A program made the position numbers and the translations under genes. A stretch of 64,000 bases of DNA from Agapanthus africanus (taxonomy: Eukaryota; Streptophyta; Magnoliopsida; Asparagales; Amaryllidaceae): assembly GCA_030015575.1 (NCBI GenBank), contig JASDDO010000019.1, forward strand, positions 515,254,986 through 515,318,985, given 5' to 3'. The notes beneath the pieces were generated by a model, which was given only the letters and a program-made list of their open reading frames with translations, searched no databases and was not told the DNA's origin. This document shows, piece after piece, positions 11,008-21,510 of the stretch. Each line of letters begins with the position of its first letter. Position 1 is the first letter of the stretch.

Positions 11008-13912
11008 CTAAGGCCATGTACTGACGTATCGAAGACCTATCATCTCGATCAGCCGCTCGAACTGAGTCTGGGGTAAGGCCTTCGTGAATGGATCTGCAGT
11101 GTTATCTTCCGTAGCAACCCTCCGAACCTCGATCTCCTGGCGATCCATGATCTCCCTGATCAGGTGATACCGCCTCAAGATGTGTCTGGACTTCTGATGG
11201 GACCTGGGTTCCTTCGCTAAAGCTATAGCCCCATTGTTGTCGCAATACAGAGGTATTGGATCAACAATAGACGGAACCACCTGAAGTTTTGTCAAGAACT
11301 TCCTCATCCAGACGGCTTCTTTTGTGGCATCAGCAGCAGCGATGTATTCCGCTTCCATCGTCGAGTCAGCAACGGTTTCCTGTTTGGAACTCTTCCAACA
11401 CACCGCCCTTCCATTGAAGGTAAAGACAAAACCTGACATGGACTTGGAATCATCCTTGTCACTCTGGAAGCTGGAGTCAGCAAAGGCCTCGATCTGGAGG
11501 TCTTTTCCTCCATACACCAAGAACATCTCCTTAGTCCTTCTCAGGTACTTGAGAATGTTCTTTACCGCTATCCAGTGTCTCTCCCCAGGGTTTGACTGAT
11601 ACCGGTTTACCACACTCAGTCCATAAGCTACATCCGGTCTGGTACACAACATCGCATACATTATAGAGCCTACCGCAGAAGCGTAGGGTATAATAGACAT
11701 GCGATCCCTTTCCAAATCAGTCTTGGGAGACATCTCTTTAGAGAGGGTGATCCCGTGACAAGCCGGTAGATTACCGCGCTTCGAATCTTCCATACTGAAT
11801 CTTTTCAGTATGGTGTCGATGTACCTGGACTGCGAAAATCCTAACATCCTCTTGGATCTATCACGATGGATCCGGATCCCCAGAATGTAAGTGGCATCAC
11901 CCAGGTCTTTCATGGAGAACCTGTGTGACAAGAACCCCTTGACAGATTTTAGCATAGGAATGTCATTTCCTATCAAAATAAGGTCATCCACGTATAATAC
12001 GAGGAATACGACAGTTCTTGCTACAAATCTACTATAGATGCATGGTTCATATGGATTTTTGATAAAGCCAAATTCTTTGACTGTCTCATCAAAGCAGATG
12101 TTCCAACTCCGTGATGCCTGCTTTAGTCCATAGATGGACTTAAGCAACTTGCACACCTTTCCGCTGCTCCCACTCTGAATGAAACCCTCTGGCTGGTCCA
12201 AATAGACACACTCCTCTAAATTTCCATTTAGAAAGGCGGTCTTTACGTCCATATGCCAAATCTCATAATCGTGGAAGGCAGCGATGGCAAGAAAGATCCG
12301 AATGGATTTCAGCATAGCCACTGGAGAAAAGGTCTCGTCATAGTCCAAACCAGGTCTTTGACAAAAACCCTTTGCAACAAGTCTAGCCTTATAGGTCTCA
12401 ACCGGTCCATCTACACCAATCTTTTCTTGAAGATCCACTTGCATCCTATGTGTTTTACCCCATCTGGAGCAATGTCCAAAGTCAATACTTTGTTGGTGTA
12501 CATGGACTCCATTTCGGTCCGCATTGCATCTAGCCATTTTACTGAGTCAGCGCTCTGAATGGCCTGCTGGAAGATAGTAGGCTCATCACTATCAATGATG
12601 CAATCCTCTCTATCCCCGTCTATGAGAAAACCGTAGTATCTCTCGGGCGGATGAGACTGCCTACTACTCCTGTGGAGCGGCGCAGGAATGTCCTGTTCTT
12701 TTGAACCCTCTGGTTCTACTAAGCTTTCAGTAATAGCTCGTGGTTCTGGAATTTCTTCCAGTTCTACTGCGCTCCCACTTATCTGATTTTCCAAAAACTC
12801 AGTTTCCAAGAAGCAGGCATGACGAGAAACAAAAACCTTTTGTTCCTCTTCGCAATAGAAGAAATATCCCTTGGAGTTCTTTGGATATCCCATAAACTTG
12901 CACTGTACTGAGCGTGCCTCGAGTTTGTCCGCATGCTGCTTTTTGACGAAAGCTGGACATCCCTATGTCTTAATGTGCTTAAGATAGGGTTTCTTCCCAC
13001 ACCACATCTGATATGGTGTGGTAGGCACAGTCTTAGTTGGAACTCGGTTCAAAAGATATACAGCTGATTCTAGTGCATATCCTCAGAATGATCGCGGTAA
13101 CTCAGCGTTACTCATCATGGAACGTACCATATCCAATAGGGTCCGGGTCCGTCTCTCCGATACACTGTTATGTTGCGGAGTGTATGGAGGAGTAAGCTGA
13201 GAGAGAATTCCATTCTCTTTTAGGTAATCCAGGAACTCGGCACTCAAGTATTCACCACCTCGATCAGATCTCAGTGTCTTGATACTTTTGCCGGTTTGTT
13301 TTTCTACTTCATTCTTATATTCCTGGAATTTTCCAAAGGCTTAGGATTTATGTTTCATCAAAAGGACATATCCGTACCTTGAAAAGTCATCCGTAAAAGT
13401 AATGAAGTAAGAATAACCGCTTCGCGCATGCGTAGATATTGGACCGCACACGTCGCTGTGTACGAGTCCCAAGACCTCGCTCGCTCTTACTCCGTGTCTA
13501 GTGAACGGAGTCTTTGTCATCTTTCCTTTAAGACAGGATTGACAAGTTGCATATGATTGATATTCAAACGGATCCAAATATCCTTCTGTATGTAACTTCG
13601 TCAACCTTCTCTCATTGATGTGACCCAGTCTACAATGCTATAAGAAATCCTGATTTATTTCCGGAGACTTTCTTTTGTGTGTATTCTGAACATTGAAAAT
13701 CTGTGGTTGGTTTAATACGTATATACCATTGCTTAATGTACCTAACCCAATCAAAACTTGATTAAGGTGAATGTTCACAACATTACTTACAAATGCAAAT
13801 TCATAACCTTCTTTAGATAATAAAGATACAGATATGATATTACAGGTTGCATTGGGTACAAAATAACAATCACGCAAAACCAAAACATGTCCATCTGACA
13901 TTACCAAGTGAT
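11008..13912 (-). pseudogene. pol: Broken copia pol of element A
   Basis: All pol domains are present in order on the minus strand: rest of protease ([16 protein letters not shown], about 13830), integrase zinc region and core ([14 protein letters not shown] near 13530, HSDVCGPIS near 13450), integrase C-terminus (GYPKNSKGYFFY, about 12880), RT ([10 protein letters not shown] near 12250, LYVDDLILIGND near 11990) and RNase H (TRPDVAYGLS near 11640, [12 protein letters not shown] near 11350, YCDNNGAIALAKEP near 11240), ending at TWP and a stop at 11008. The last 470 or so codons form one open frame. Lesions seen: a 1-nt loss near 13914; Trp-to-stop changes near 13637, 13083 and 12963; a Glu-to-stop near 13343; a 1-nt loss in an A run near 12420. 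Several are TGG to TAG/TGA, as expected from cytosine deamination on the other strand. Confidence 0.9.
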
Positions 13913-14956
13913 AGTCCCCACGGACTCAGCATCCATGCCAGCTCCGTTTGCAACTCTGAGGGTCATATCACCTGCCTTCAAAATCCTACGCCTTCTCAGT
14001 GCCTGCAAAGAATTACAGATATGAGATCCTGATCCGGTATCCAATACCCAGGAAGTAGAGTTTATTGAAAGACAGTTTTCAATAACATACACACCTGAAG
14101 CCGAAGCCGCAACTTGCTTCGGATCATGGTTTCTGGCCTTCCAAGCCCTGCAATCCTTTTTCCAGTGTCCCTTCTTATGACAATAGAAGCATTCTTCCTT
14201 TCCCACAAGCTGCCCCGCTATCTTTGTTGCTTTTGCTTTTCCCTTCGTTTCCACTTTACTAACACCGCCCCTTGGTTTGGCGGGGGCTTTCTTCTTCTTT
14301 CCCTTGGCTTTCGCCTTGGACTTAGAAGAAGAAGATCCTCCTACAAACAAAGTGGATGTTTCCCTACCTTTCTGTAGGGTGCCCTCTGCACTCCTCAACA
14401 TGTTGAGGAGCTCCGGAAGTTCAACCTCTTTTCCTTCCAAGTTGAAGTTCGGGATAAACTGGGCGTAAGTGGAAGGAAGGGACTGGAGAATCAAGTCCTT
14501 ATAGAGCTTGTTCTCTAACGTGGTCCCAAGGTCCGCGAGCTCTTCAATGAAGCCAATCATCTTAAGCACGTGTTCCGCTACCGATGATCCGACGGCCAAT
14601 CTGGTCGAAAACAACTTTTTCGAGACTTCGTATCTAGCGATACGGGATTGCTCTCCATACAGTTCTTTTGTATGAAGAAATATGGATTCTAGGTCCATAT
14701 TCTCGTGCCTCCTCTGATGTTCATTGTCCATAGAGGCAAGCACGAGGCACTTGGCCTTCGCGCAATCGATCTCCCAGGTTTTACGGATTTCTTTATCCGT
14801 GATGCTGGAGGTGGGACCTGGGACAGGGGGAGCTTTGGTGGTAAGGAGATACCCCAGCTTGTCGTAAGTCATTGCCATTTTGACATTCCTGAGCCAATCT
14901 TTGTAGTTTGGCCCTGTCAGTATGTTTTTATCTAGAAGCAACTTAAGTCCGGTCAT
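13901..14956 (-). CDS. gag: Copia Gag (capsid-nucleocapsid) with start of protease, element A
   Basis: This is an open frame of 351 codons from the ATG at 14956, which begins MTGLKLLLDKNILTG. Residues about 1-200 look like the copia Gag capsid region (NYKDWLRNVKMAM, RYEVSKKLFSTRL, LPSTYAQFIPNF). A Lys/Ala/Ser-rich basic linker spans about 205-250, and a CX2CX4HX4C zinc knuckle (CFYCHKKGHWKKDC) starts near 256. The frame runs into the protease with [10 protein letters not shown] near 305-314 and ends at a stop caused by a 1-nt deletion in protease. Gag forms the virus-like particle and packages the RNA. No internal stop is seen, so Gag itself could still be made. A more upstream TTG at 14974 is in frame, but the ATG fits family gag starts better. 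It is the only complete gag in the window and could in principle serve the gag-less relatives. Confidence 0.88.
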   Translation of the reverse strand: MTGLKLLLDKNILTGPNYKDWLRNVKMAMTYDKLGYLLTTKAPPVPGPTSSITDKEIRKTWEIDCAKAKCLVLASMDNEHQRRHENMDLESIFLHTKELYGEQSRIARYEVSKKLFSTRLAVGSSVAEHVLKMIGFIEELADLGTTLENKLYKDLILQSLPSTYAQFIPNFNLEGKEVELPELLNMLRSAEGTLQKGRETSTLFVGGSSSSKSKAKAKGKKKKAPAKPRGGVSKVETKGKAKATKIAGQLVGKEECFYCHKKGHWKKDCRAWKARNHDPKQVAASASGVYVIENCLSINSTSWVLDTGSGSHICNSLQALRRRRILKAGDMTLRVANGAGMDAESVGTITW

Positions 14957-14970
14957 GACGATTGGTCGCT

Positions 14971-14998
14971 GCAATTAGGAGAGAGAGAAGAAACACTC
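14971..14998 (-). promoter_or_regulatory. Candidate 3' splice site before gag of element A
   Basis: The sense strand reads a TTCTTCTCTCTCTC pyrimidine run, then CTAAT (branch-point-like) and TTGCAG, ending 15 nt before the gag ATG. In the gag-less elements the same place has TCTCTCTCTCCAG followed by GTAGCGACC (TAG in B). The match to a plant intron acceptor is seen directly; use as one is inferred. Confidence 0.45.
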
Positions 14999-15454
14999 AG
15001 CATGATGCTCTTACAAGTTTAGAGTGGTTTTTAATTTGTCTAAACAGGATGGCTCCCACTGTTTCTTGAATCTCTCCTCAAACCAAAAAGGAAGAATTAG
15101 TCGGGATCAATCTCACCGTACAATACTTTCTTAACCGTTCAGCCAGGCCATTGTCGGTACTTCGAGGGAGGTTTTCCAACGCTTTCACGAAGTTTCTTAA
15201 TTTAAGAACCTTTTTTCCCTGGGGGCATAGCCCCGCTAACACCTTTCTAGACACCTACTTGGTTTATAGCATTGATCGTTAAGTGAGAAATTTCCCGAGG
15301 AGTAGCATATACTCACAGTAGGATCGGGATCCAAATAACATCGCGTGACAAAACTGAAGGAATCCTACCAGAATCATCACACTCCAAATGGTATGCAGCG
15401 CTAGCAAGTTTCAGGTTCTTTTGAAACTCCCGATGTTGATTTTTGCCCCATGCT

Positions 15455-15664
15455 CTTATGACCTTAACTTTGGCCAACAAATCATAAGTCACATGTCAAG
15501 TTCTACCCGTCATTCTACAGGTTAATTTGAACCCACCCGTACCTACCCTTGACTTTGGCCAACAAGGCAGTACGACTGTCCCAAACCAACGCATCTATCT
15601 ATGGTGCATACGAATACCCAATAGCTACCAAACACTGTGCCTTGACTTTGGCCAACAAACACAG
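15455..15664 (-). other. Three iso-loop hairpins in the leader of A
   Basis: Hairpins at 15455-15488 (arms CTTATGA/TCATAAG), 15538-15574 (CGTACCTACC/GGCAGTACG, imperfect) and 15635-15664 (CTGTG/CACAG) enclose the same sequence, TTGTTGGCCAAAGTCAAGG on the sense strand; one copy has a single change. The spacers between them are not repeats. B, C and E have three hairpins at the corresponding place with other apical sequences. Confidence 0.8.
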
Positions 15665-16768
15665 CTTGAATACTATTGACTATCCATATGAAACGACGGA
15701 GGGCTACAAATGGTTTTGGCGAAACCGTGAACGTAGTGAACTTGATATAATCGATGGAACGAGATAGCTTTTAAAAGGAGTGGTTCAAGCTCCGCGTTTA
15801 AAAGTTGGTTTTTGAAAAGAACCGAGTGGTTTTGAAAGTGTTCCAACGACTTTACTTTGGTTTATTTTCTTGAATTAATTTTAATGTGTCCCATCATTTA
15901 ATCCTACCATTGCAGAAAACAACGAAAATATAACGTACGCTTATGCCATCCGCATTCGCCATGGGGCCCTGTCATTACCCGTTAGCTTACTTAACTAACG
16001 ACAGAGCGGGGGCTGGACTAGCGCGGATGCAAAACATAAGCAACGCCTAAATAGATAACATATATAGATATATATATTCGTCAGATGCAATGATAGCCAT
16101 TCCAGATCACAGATAAACACATTGGATATACTAGGAATCCGCATTCCGTACGAGCCTGTAACGAAAAGCGGATTACACGGTCGCGGTGAATAGCCAATAC
16201 CCCACCCTAGACCCCCACGGGTGTGGCAAACTACCCGCCAAATACCCGAAGTGAAGCAACCTCCCTCAACAACGTGAGTAGGCCACTCGGTACTTCGAGG
16301 TACCCGGTAGTTTGTGCACCCCTCCATGGGTCTATCCTAGGAGCAAAAACAGTAAAAGAAATTATACAATGACGGCTACAATCTTATTCCGGTTGTGCGG
16401 CCATATAAATAATATTACATCAATTAAAAATTACATGAATTGAAAGAAAAACAAATCTCTCATCTCACAACCCCCCGGCTATTCATCCGCGACAATCCAA
16501 TGAATTCATATACACATACCATCAACATTACAGATCACAGATATGTATAACCCCCACTAATCGACGTATAGCGATTAGCAGACGTTCAATACATATATCA
16601 CATCACAGATATAAACCCGTTAGCTAAAGTCTTTAGAAGTTCGATCAAAATACGGAATTTTAAACCCCAAAAACAAATTTTGCTTTCTGGAAAATCTGGG
16701 CAGAAAAATCATATTCCAAAAATCCCAAAATACCCATATAAGAACACTCCAGGAAAATGGACCCACAA

Positions 16769-16843
16769 CCGAGTTAACTCGGCCGCGGATCCGCGGCAGG
16801 AGCAAGCTTTTGCCGCGGTTCCGCGGCGCGTTGACCGAGTTAG
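16769..16843 (-). other. GC-rich SacII-type foldback in the leader of A
   Basis: Two arms, each containing two CCGCGG sites around AT or TT (about 16782-16797 and 16812-16827), pair with each other and are also nearly self-palindromic. Outside them CCGAGTTAACTCGG and ACCGAGTTAG extend the symmetry. The same object lies about 185 nt after the primer-binding site in B, C and E. Its position and symmetry fit a retroelement RNA dimerisation or packaging signal; that role is inferred. Confidence 0.65.
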
Positions 16844-16995
16844 TGGACTAATTTTCTCTAGTGTTCTTTAAAAAGCCTGAGCCGATTTTTAGTGTAAGAT
16901 TAATTAATTTTTGAACAGGAAAAAAAATCGGCAGAAAGCTTACATTTCAGGCGTGTTTAGTGATTTTTTCTCCGATCGAACTTCTAGTTACTTTA

Positions 16996-17165
16996 TGTAG
17001 GGTTACTAGGTACTCTAATAAGGTTTAAGGAAGTATCAAACATGTCCGTTCAAAATTTTAGCCGTGCCGAATAACCCTAAACAAGATCGTTGCTAGAAAA
17101 TTAGGGTTTCATATATAAGTAAACTACGTTTATAAGTAAGTGAATACGAAATACAACCTTTGTAG
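16996..17165 (-). repeat. 3' LTR of element B, left piece
   Basis: It begins TGTAGGGTTACTAGG (the LTR end, reversed) and matches the 5' LTR from 40103. It stops at the C insertion; TGTAG (17161-17165) is the TSD of C, repeated at 27509-27513. Confidence 0.92.
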
Positions 17166-19385
17166 TGTTAGTTATATGTATGCCCTAGAGGCCATTACTA
17201 TACGTAGGATGTATATTGTAGTGGATGCTGGGACATATATAGGGAGGACTTTCTTGCTCGACATGATAGTATGCTATCTGGTTGATCTTTACCTTAACGT
17301 GTACACTGATTGTCTCTCTGTTACATGTTGGTAAAGCCCTTAGGATGTGTACTTGACTACCTGGACTATGATGCGGATCATACTAGTGGGGACATGGTAG
17401 TCCATAAGTACATCCTTCAAAGTCCCTAGTCATGGGTGTATCGAGACGGGGCATCGATATACCAGAGTAGACTAGCGTATACCTTCTCGACCCATACAGA
17501 TGGGCGATGGATGATCCCATATCCATTGGTGTTTGACATCAGAGATGATATACGGGTGCTCAGTAGAGACTGGGTACACTGGACGGACTCGCCGAGAACT
17601 CCCAGATGGTATTATACCTTACGTCAGATAGCAGTTCTCTGGTGACACTGGTACAGAGTAGTCTGTTGACCCGAGATCGTCATAGAGTCTTTTGTGGTTC
17701 CCACTGTGCTTTGATTTCCATCTTACCACGTCCAAGAGGGTGTGCAAAACGGTGGTTTTTGGGTACAGTCCCGAGTCACATGGAGGCAATGAGCGATAGG
17801 AGGGGATTCGTCTCTCCCGGTATAGGGAGTTGATGTTGCGCTGTGTTCGATTGGCTATAACAGGAAATCCCTGGCCAGGGTTGCTGAGATTTACTGGTAA
17901 GTGTTACCAGTAGTTTCTCGAATTGTTATAGACCTCATATCGACACGACTTATTGAGCTATTGGGGTCTGACGTTTACCACCCCTAGGCAAGATATGCGA
18001 CATATCAGACGATCAGACCGGACTGTACGGAAGTGTTACTGGTTGGATTCACAGGAGTGTGAGCGGGCTTGCTCGTCGATCTTCTGATCGCTCAATACCC
18101 GGGTGGCCGTTATGTTTAGCAGACCGCTTGCGGCTTGTGGGTGATTGATATGATCATCACCTGCTGCCGACGTATTGACGAGTCTTTAGAGTCCTACACA
18201 GAGGTTTCCTGGCTCAAGCGAAACGAATAGGAGCGCATATGAGATATGTGCGGGACCGAGAATAATGTGTGTATGTGATACCGTATTTCATTCTCGCGAT
18301 GAATGTGTCGTATGGTTATATGCGATATAACCTAGTTATCGAATCGAGGGTTGATTCGATAAGCCGATACATTGGATACTAGTCGGATATATGCGATATG
18401 ACCGGATCGTTAAATCAAGTGTTGATTTAATGATTTAATGCATAATTATATATTTGATATATTACTTTGCGTTAACTAGTATTGGTTCACTTTAAATGGA
18501 TTTTCTCACTCGGATTGTACACATTGTATATGTGATATACTTTTGTGCACTTGATTGTATCATGTTTGATGATGCATGTTATGCTAGGGTTTTTGTGTAA
18601 AGATCAAACCATGGTTACATGATTATGCTTAGGGTTTTGTTTTATTCACTTATTTATTTATCCATTTCATTTTGGAAAATAAATGGAAAAGAGAAAAGAA
18701 TGGTGGCTTTATTTATTGTTTAGTTGAAGCTTCATGAAGCTTTGACTTTGTCCACCATTCTTGTCTCATCCTTAACCCTAACCATTCCTTCAAACCATGG
18801 TTAGTTCTCTACACATAACCATAGTTAGAATTATGATAAGGATGGTTTTTCTATTCTTTTTAATTAACTTATCATAATATCTTTCTTCTTCTTCTTCATC
18901 TTCTTCAATGAAGATAGCAAGCTTCATCAATGGTGATTGATGGAAATGAGTGAGAAATCCAAATCTAAAGTCTACCCACTTCCTATTTCTTCATCCTCTA
19001 TCTCTTGCCAAGTAGTAGAGTGTGTTTTCTTCACAAGTTTCATGACTTGGTGAAGTGAGAGCTTGATCTTGCGATGCTTCGACGTAGATCATCTTCGGCA
19101 TGGACATCGACGACCTAGCTCGCCTATTCTCCGATGAAGCCGACGCTAGAGCCCGGGATTTATTTTGGACAGCGAGAGGACTTCATTGCGGAGCTATGGA
19201 GGTGGAGAACCAGATCTACAAAGGTTGTATTTCCGTATTCTCTTAGTAAAGTAGTTTACTAGTTGCTTTTTCGCCTAGACATCTAGCTAACGATCCGTAG
19301 TTTAGGGTTTCTCGGCACCGTAAAATTTTAAATTGGCATGGTTGATGCCTTGTGAGACCTCATTAGGGTGCCTAGGAACCCTACA
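17166..19385 (+). repeat. 5' LTR of element C
   Basis: It runs TGTTAGTTATATG...GGAACCCTACA over 2220 bp and is directly followed by G and the primer-binding site. It has short imperfect inverted ends (TGT...ACA). The palindrome cluster is at 18311-18440 and pyrimidine-rich CTT repeats lie near 18887. Confidence 0.95.
18311..18440 (+). promoter_or_regulatory. Two-unit palindrome cluster in the LTR of C
   Basis: Two similar units each join a small palindrome (GGTTATATGCGATATAACC type) to a longer one with arms TTATCGAATC/GATTCGATAA, or TTAAATCAA/TTGATTTAA around GTG. The cluster recurs in every B-E family LTR: about 26433-26562, 28267-28400, 41037-41165, 56284-56415, 4167-4296, and decayed at 49923-50070 and 51785-51880. 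It could be a dimeric protein site in DNA or RNA structure; the sequence does not decide. Confidence 0.7.
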
Positions 19386-19386
19386 G

Positions 19387-19399
19387 TGGTATCAGAGCC
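19387..19399 (+). other. Primer-binding site of element C (tRNA-iMet)
   Basis: TGGTATCAGAGCC follows the 5' LTR after one base. It is complementary to the 3' end of plant initiator tRNA-Met, the usual primer for plant copia minus-strand synthesis. Confidence 0.95.
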
Positions 19400-19584
19400 T
19401 AGCTAGAGCCTTAGGCGATGTCTAGACGGAGTTTGAAATCCGAACGAACCCGAAACCCCAAACCTAAAATGCTCTCTGTCCTTTTTTCAAAAACGTGGTT
19501 TTTTCAACATTAAAAATGCTTAAAAAATTCAGCAGGGAAATCTAAGAATTACGGCGCAAAAATATTTTCATGAACAGTATAAAT

Positions 19585-19632
19585 GGCGGCGGAACCGCGG
19601 CAGAAGCCTTGCTTCTGCGGCGGTTCCGCGGC
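19585..19632 (+). other. GC-rich SacII-type foldback in the leader of C
   Basis: Arms of about 22 bp (left ...GGAACCGCGGCAGAAGC, right GCTTCTGCGGCGGTTCC...) pair with two mismatches around a CTT loop. It starts about 185 nt after the primer-binding site, as in B and E. It is the most stable-looking structure in the leader. A dimerisation or packaging role is inferred from its position. Confidence 0.75.
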
Positions 19633-19974
19633 AACAATGTGACGTCATCCTCCCCTTTTTGCACAGTAATTCCTGATAAATTCTGCTGAGTTTTCTGGGA
19701 ATTTTTAATTTAACTCAACAGTTGAGTGTTCTGGGGTTGTTTTGGGGATTCGGTGTTTCGATCGGAGTATCAAATTTTGTCTATGTGGTTTTCCGGATAA
19801 TTTTTAGAATATGTTAAAAAGTTCGACCGGATATAAATACCCAACTTTTCCCATGTCGGGAAATTTCCAAGTGTTGGATTTTTCCGTAGTTTAACGACGT
19901 TCTAAGTAGTGCAAGTAATGCGATGGTCTCTCTAGAAGACAACAAACCTTAACTCGATTATGTGACCGTCTTGA

Positions 19975-20012
19975 ACTGCCCTTTGAACCTTCGGGTTTGG
20001 GGCAGTACGGCG
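19975..20012 (+). other. Hairpin with TTCG tetraloop in the leader of C
   Basis: ACTGCCC and GGGCAGT pair at the base, and AACC-TTCG-GGTT forms the tip, a C(UUCG)G-type tetraloop. The same place in B (about 39484-39520) and E (about 57932-57966) has AACC-TTAG-GGTT, so the stem is kept while the loop differs. Confidence 0.55.
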
Positions 20013-20226
20013 TGCCACATGTGAGGCGTTGGCTTGACCCTTCTACGGCTGGACTGTTGCTACTGAGGCACGAACGGAATGTTGTTAGACTTATTTCATG
20101 TGTTGATCTGTATCGGGAAAACTTGGGTGTTCGACTGTTCGATCGAAAAGTTTAACATTTTCTGTTTATCTGGAATGGGATACAATAATTGGAATTCACA
20201 AAAGTTATGAGATAACTAAATGAATG

Positions 20227-20583
20227 TTATAAACATAGCACTTTAGTCTCACTTGATCGGTTGCCACGGAATTTTGATGTGATCAAAAGTCCGTCGCAAT
20301 CACGTAGCATACGCGGATACTCGCCGGGTAAACTTAATAGACAGCCTCACGCCATAGCCCCGACCAAGTGACTGTAGGAGAACCCCGTCGCCGAAAGCAT
20401 CCGTTCGGGTGCTCGCGGTAGCGGTGTTCCGCCTTGGTGCACTTCGTCGACGGCGTCGGGGGTGCGGCCTCCTACTAAAGTTTGCGACGAGCATTCGATC
20501 AGGATGTCGGGAATCTTGTTGAATAGCCCGACTTGATATTGAAAAGTGTTTTCGATGATGAGACTAAAATGCGGGGTTTATAA
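20227..20583 (+). mobile_element. Possible MITE or foldback insert in the leader of C
   Basis: B and E go directly from the GGAATTCA block to GTTAGGCATG. C has about 385 extra bases there. The core is bounded by inverted ends of about 25 bp: TTATAAACATAGCACTTTAG at 20227 pairs, with a few mismatches, with CTAAAATGCGGGGTTTATAA ending at 20583. A second foldback of about 20-bp arms around GTG lies at 20257-20302. The middle is GC-rich (about 20300-20500), unlike its surroundings. On the minus strand a roughly 74-codon frame without an initial ATG is open there, but I recognise no protein. It may be a small DNA transposon or captured host sequence. No clear TSD is visible. Confidence 0.45.
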
Positions 20584-21510
20584 TTGTTAGGCATGTGATG
20601 TCTAAGGTATTCATTTGATTAGGCATGCGATGTCTATGCAAATTGCGGATTCCAACTGTTGTAGTTTTACACTTTCTTTTCTGTGACCGTAAGTGTAATA
20701 TGTGATATCGCCGGTTTCGTTGCTATATGTCAACGACAATTGGGATGCGCATATTTACTTACGTTGATGACATGTGATGTTATGTGTTGCTGGATATGTT
20801 ATATTGGATCGTCGTGTTTGAATAGCCGGGGGTTTTATGTGAGATGGGTGTTTTTCATTTTCATTCATGTAAAAACTTGTATGTAATATTCTTTTATTGG
20901 GGCACTTCCAGGTTGCAGAAGATGTCACCCTTTGTATATTATTTACTCTTCCGCACTAGGATAGACCCAAGGAGGGGAGCACAAGTAACCGGGTTCTGGA
21001 GTCCAGTGGGAGACCAACTCGAGGAGTCGAGTCCGGGTCTCCTAACTCTAGAATTGGTAGGGTTGCTTGCCGCTCTCGTAGGGGTCTAGGGGTGTGGGTT
21101 TGGCTATTCATCACGACCGTGGAATCCGTGTTTTATACTGGCTCGTATTGAAAGCACGGACGTCCTAGTATATCCAATATTTCATATGTTTCTTCTGCTG
21201 CGATATCTGTGATGTGATCATGTGATGTTCTATGATAGATACAGTATATAGTATATATGATATATTATATAGGCGTTACTTATGTTTTACACCCGCGCTA
21301 GCCCTGCCCCGCTCTGCCGTTAGTTACCTAACCTAACGGTGCACGAGGGGACATCGAGGCGAATGCGGATGGCATAAGTGTACGTCGTATTTATCTGTGA
21401 TGTTTAGGTACATAAATGATGGGACTTCATTAATGTGATTAATGAAATAAAAGAAACCTAAGATGTTGTAGAATCGAATTTCAAAATAAAACTGGTAGCT
21501 ACAGTTCTTA

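Larger units (their letters stand above)
14957..16995 (-). other. Leader of element A (downstream part), split by B
   Basis: This is non-coding sequence between the primer-binding site and gag. It continues from 42325-42350 on the other side of B. It holds a GC-rich foldback (16769-16843), three iso-loop hairpins (15455-15664) and a pyrimidine tract plus AG next to gag. A block at about 16130-16330 aligns with the leaders of B, C and E (GGTCTATCCTAGGA near 16328). It lacks the tandem AAAGAG/CTCTTT hairpins of the gag-less elements. Many upstream AUGs make direct scanning to gag unlikely. CTTTA at 16991-16995 is the TSD of B. Confidence 0.8.

Noticed and set aside
15460..15665. A CRISPR-like array, because three near-identical 19-nt sequences are evenly spaced.
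   Set aside because: There are only three copies, in a plant retrotransposon leader, each within its own stem; spacers align with homologous leader sequence of B, C and E, and no cas gene is present.
20300..20494. A 64-codon Arg-rich minus-strand frame in the GC-rich insert of C.
   Set aside because: High GC content lowers stop frequency and gives Arg-rich translations; it has no recognisable domain. The segment is reported as an insert only.
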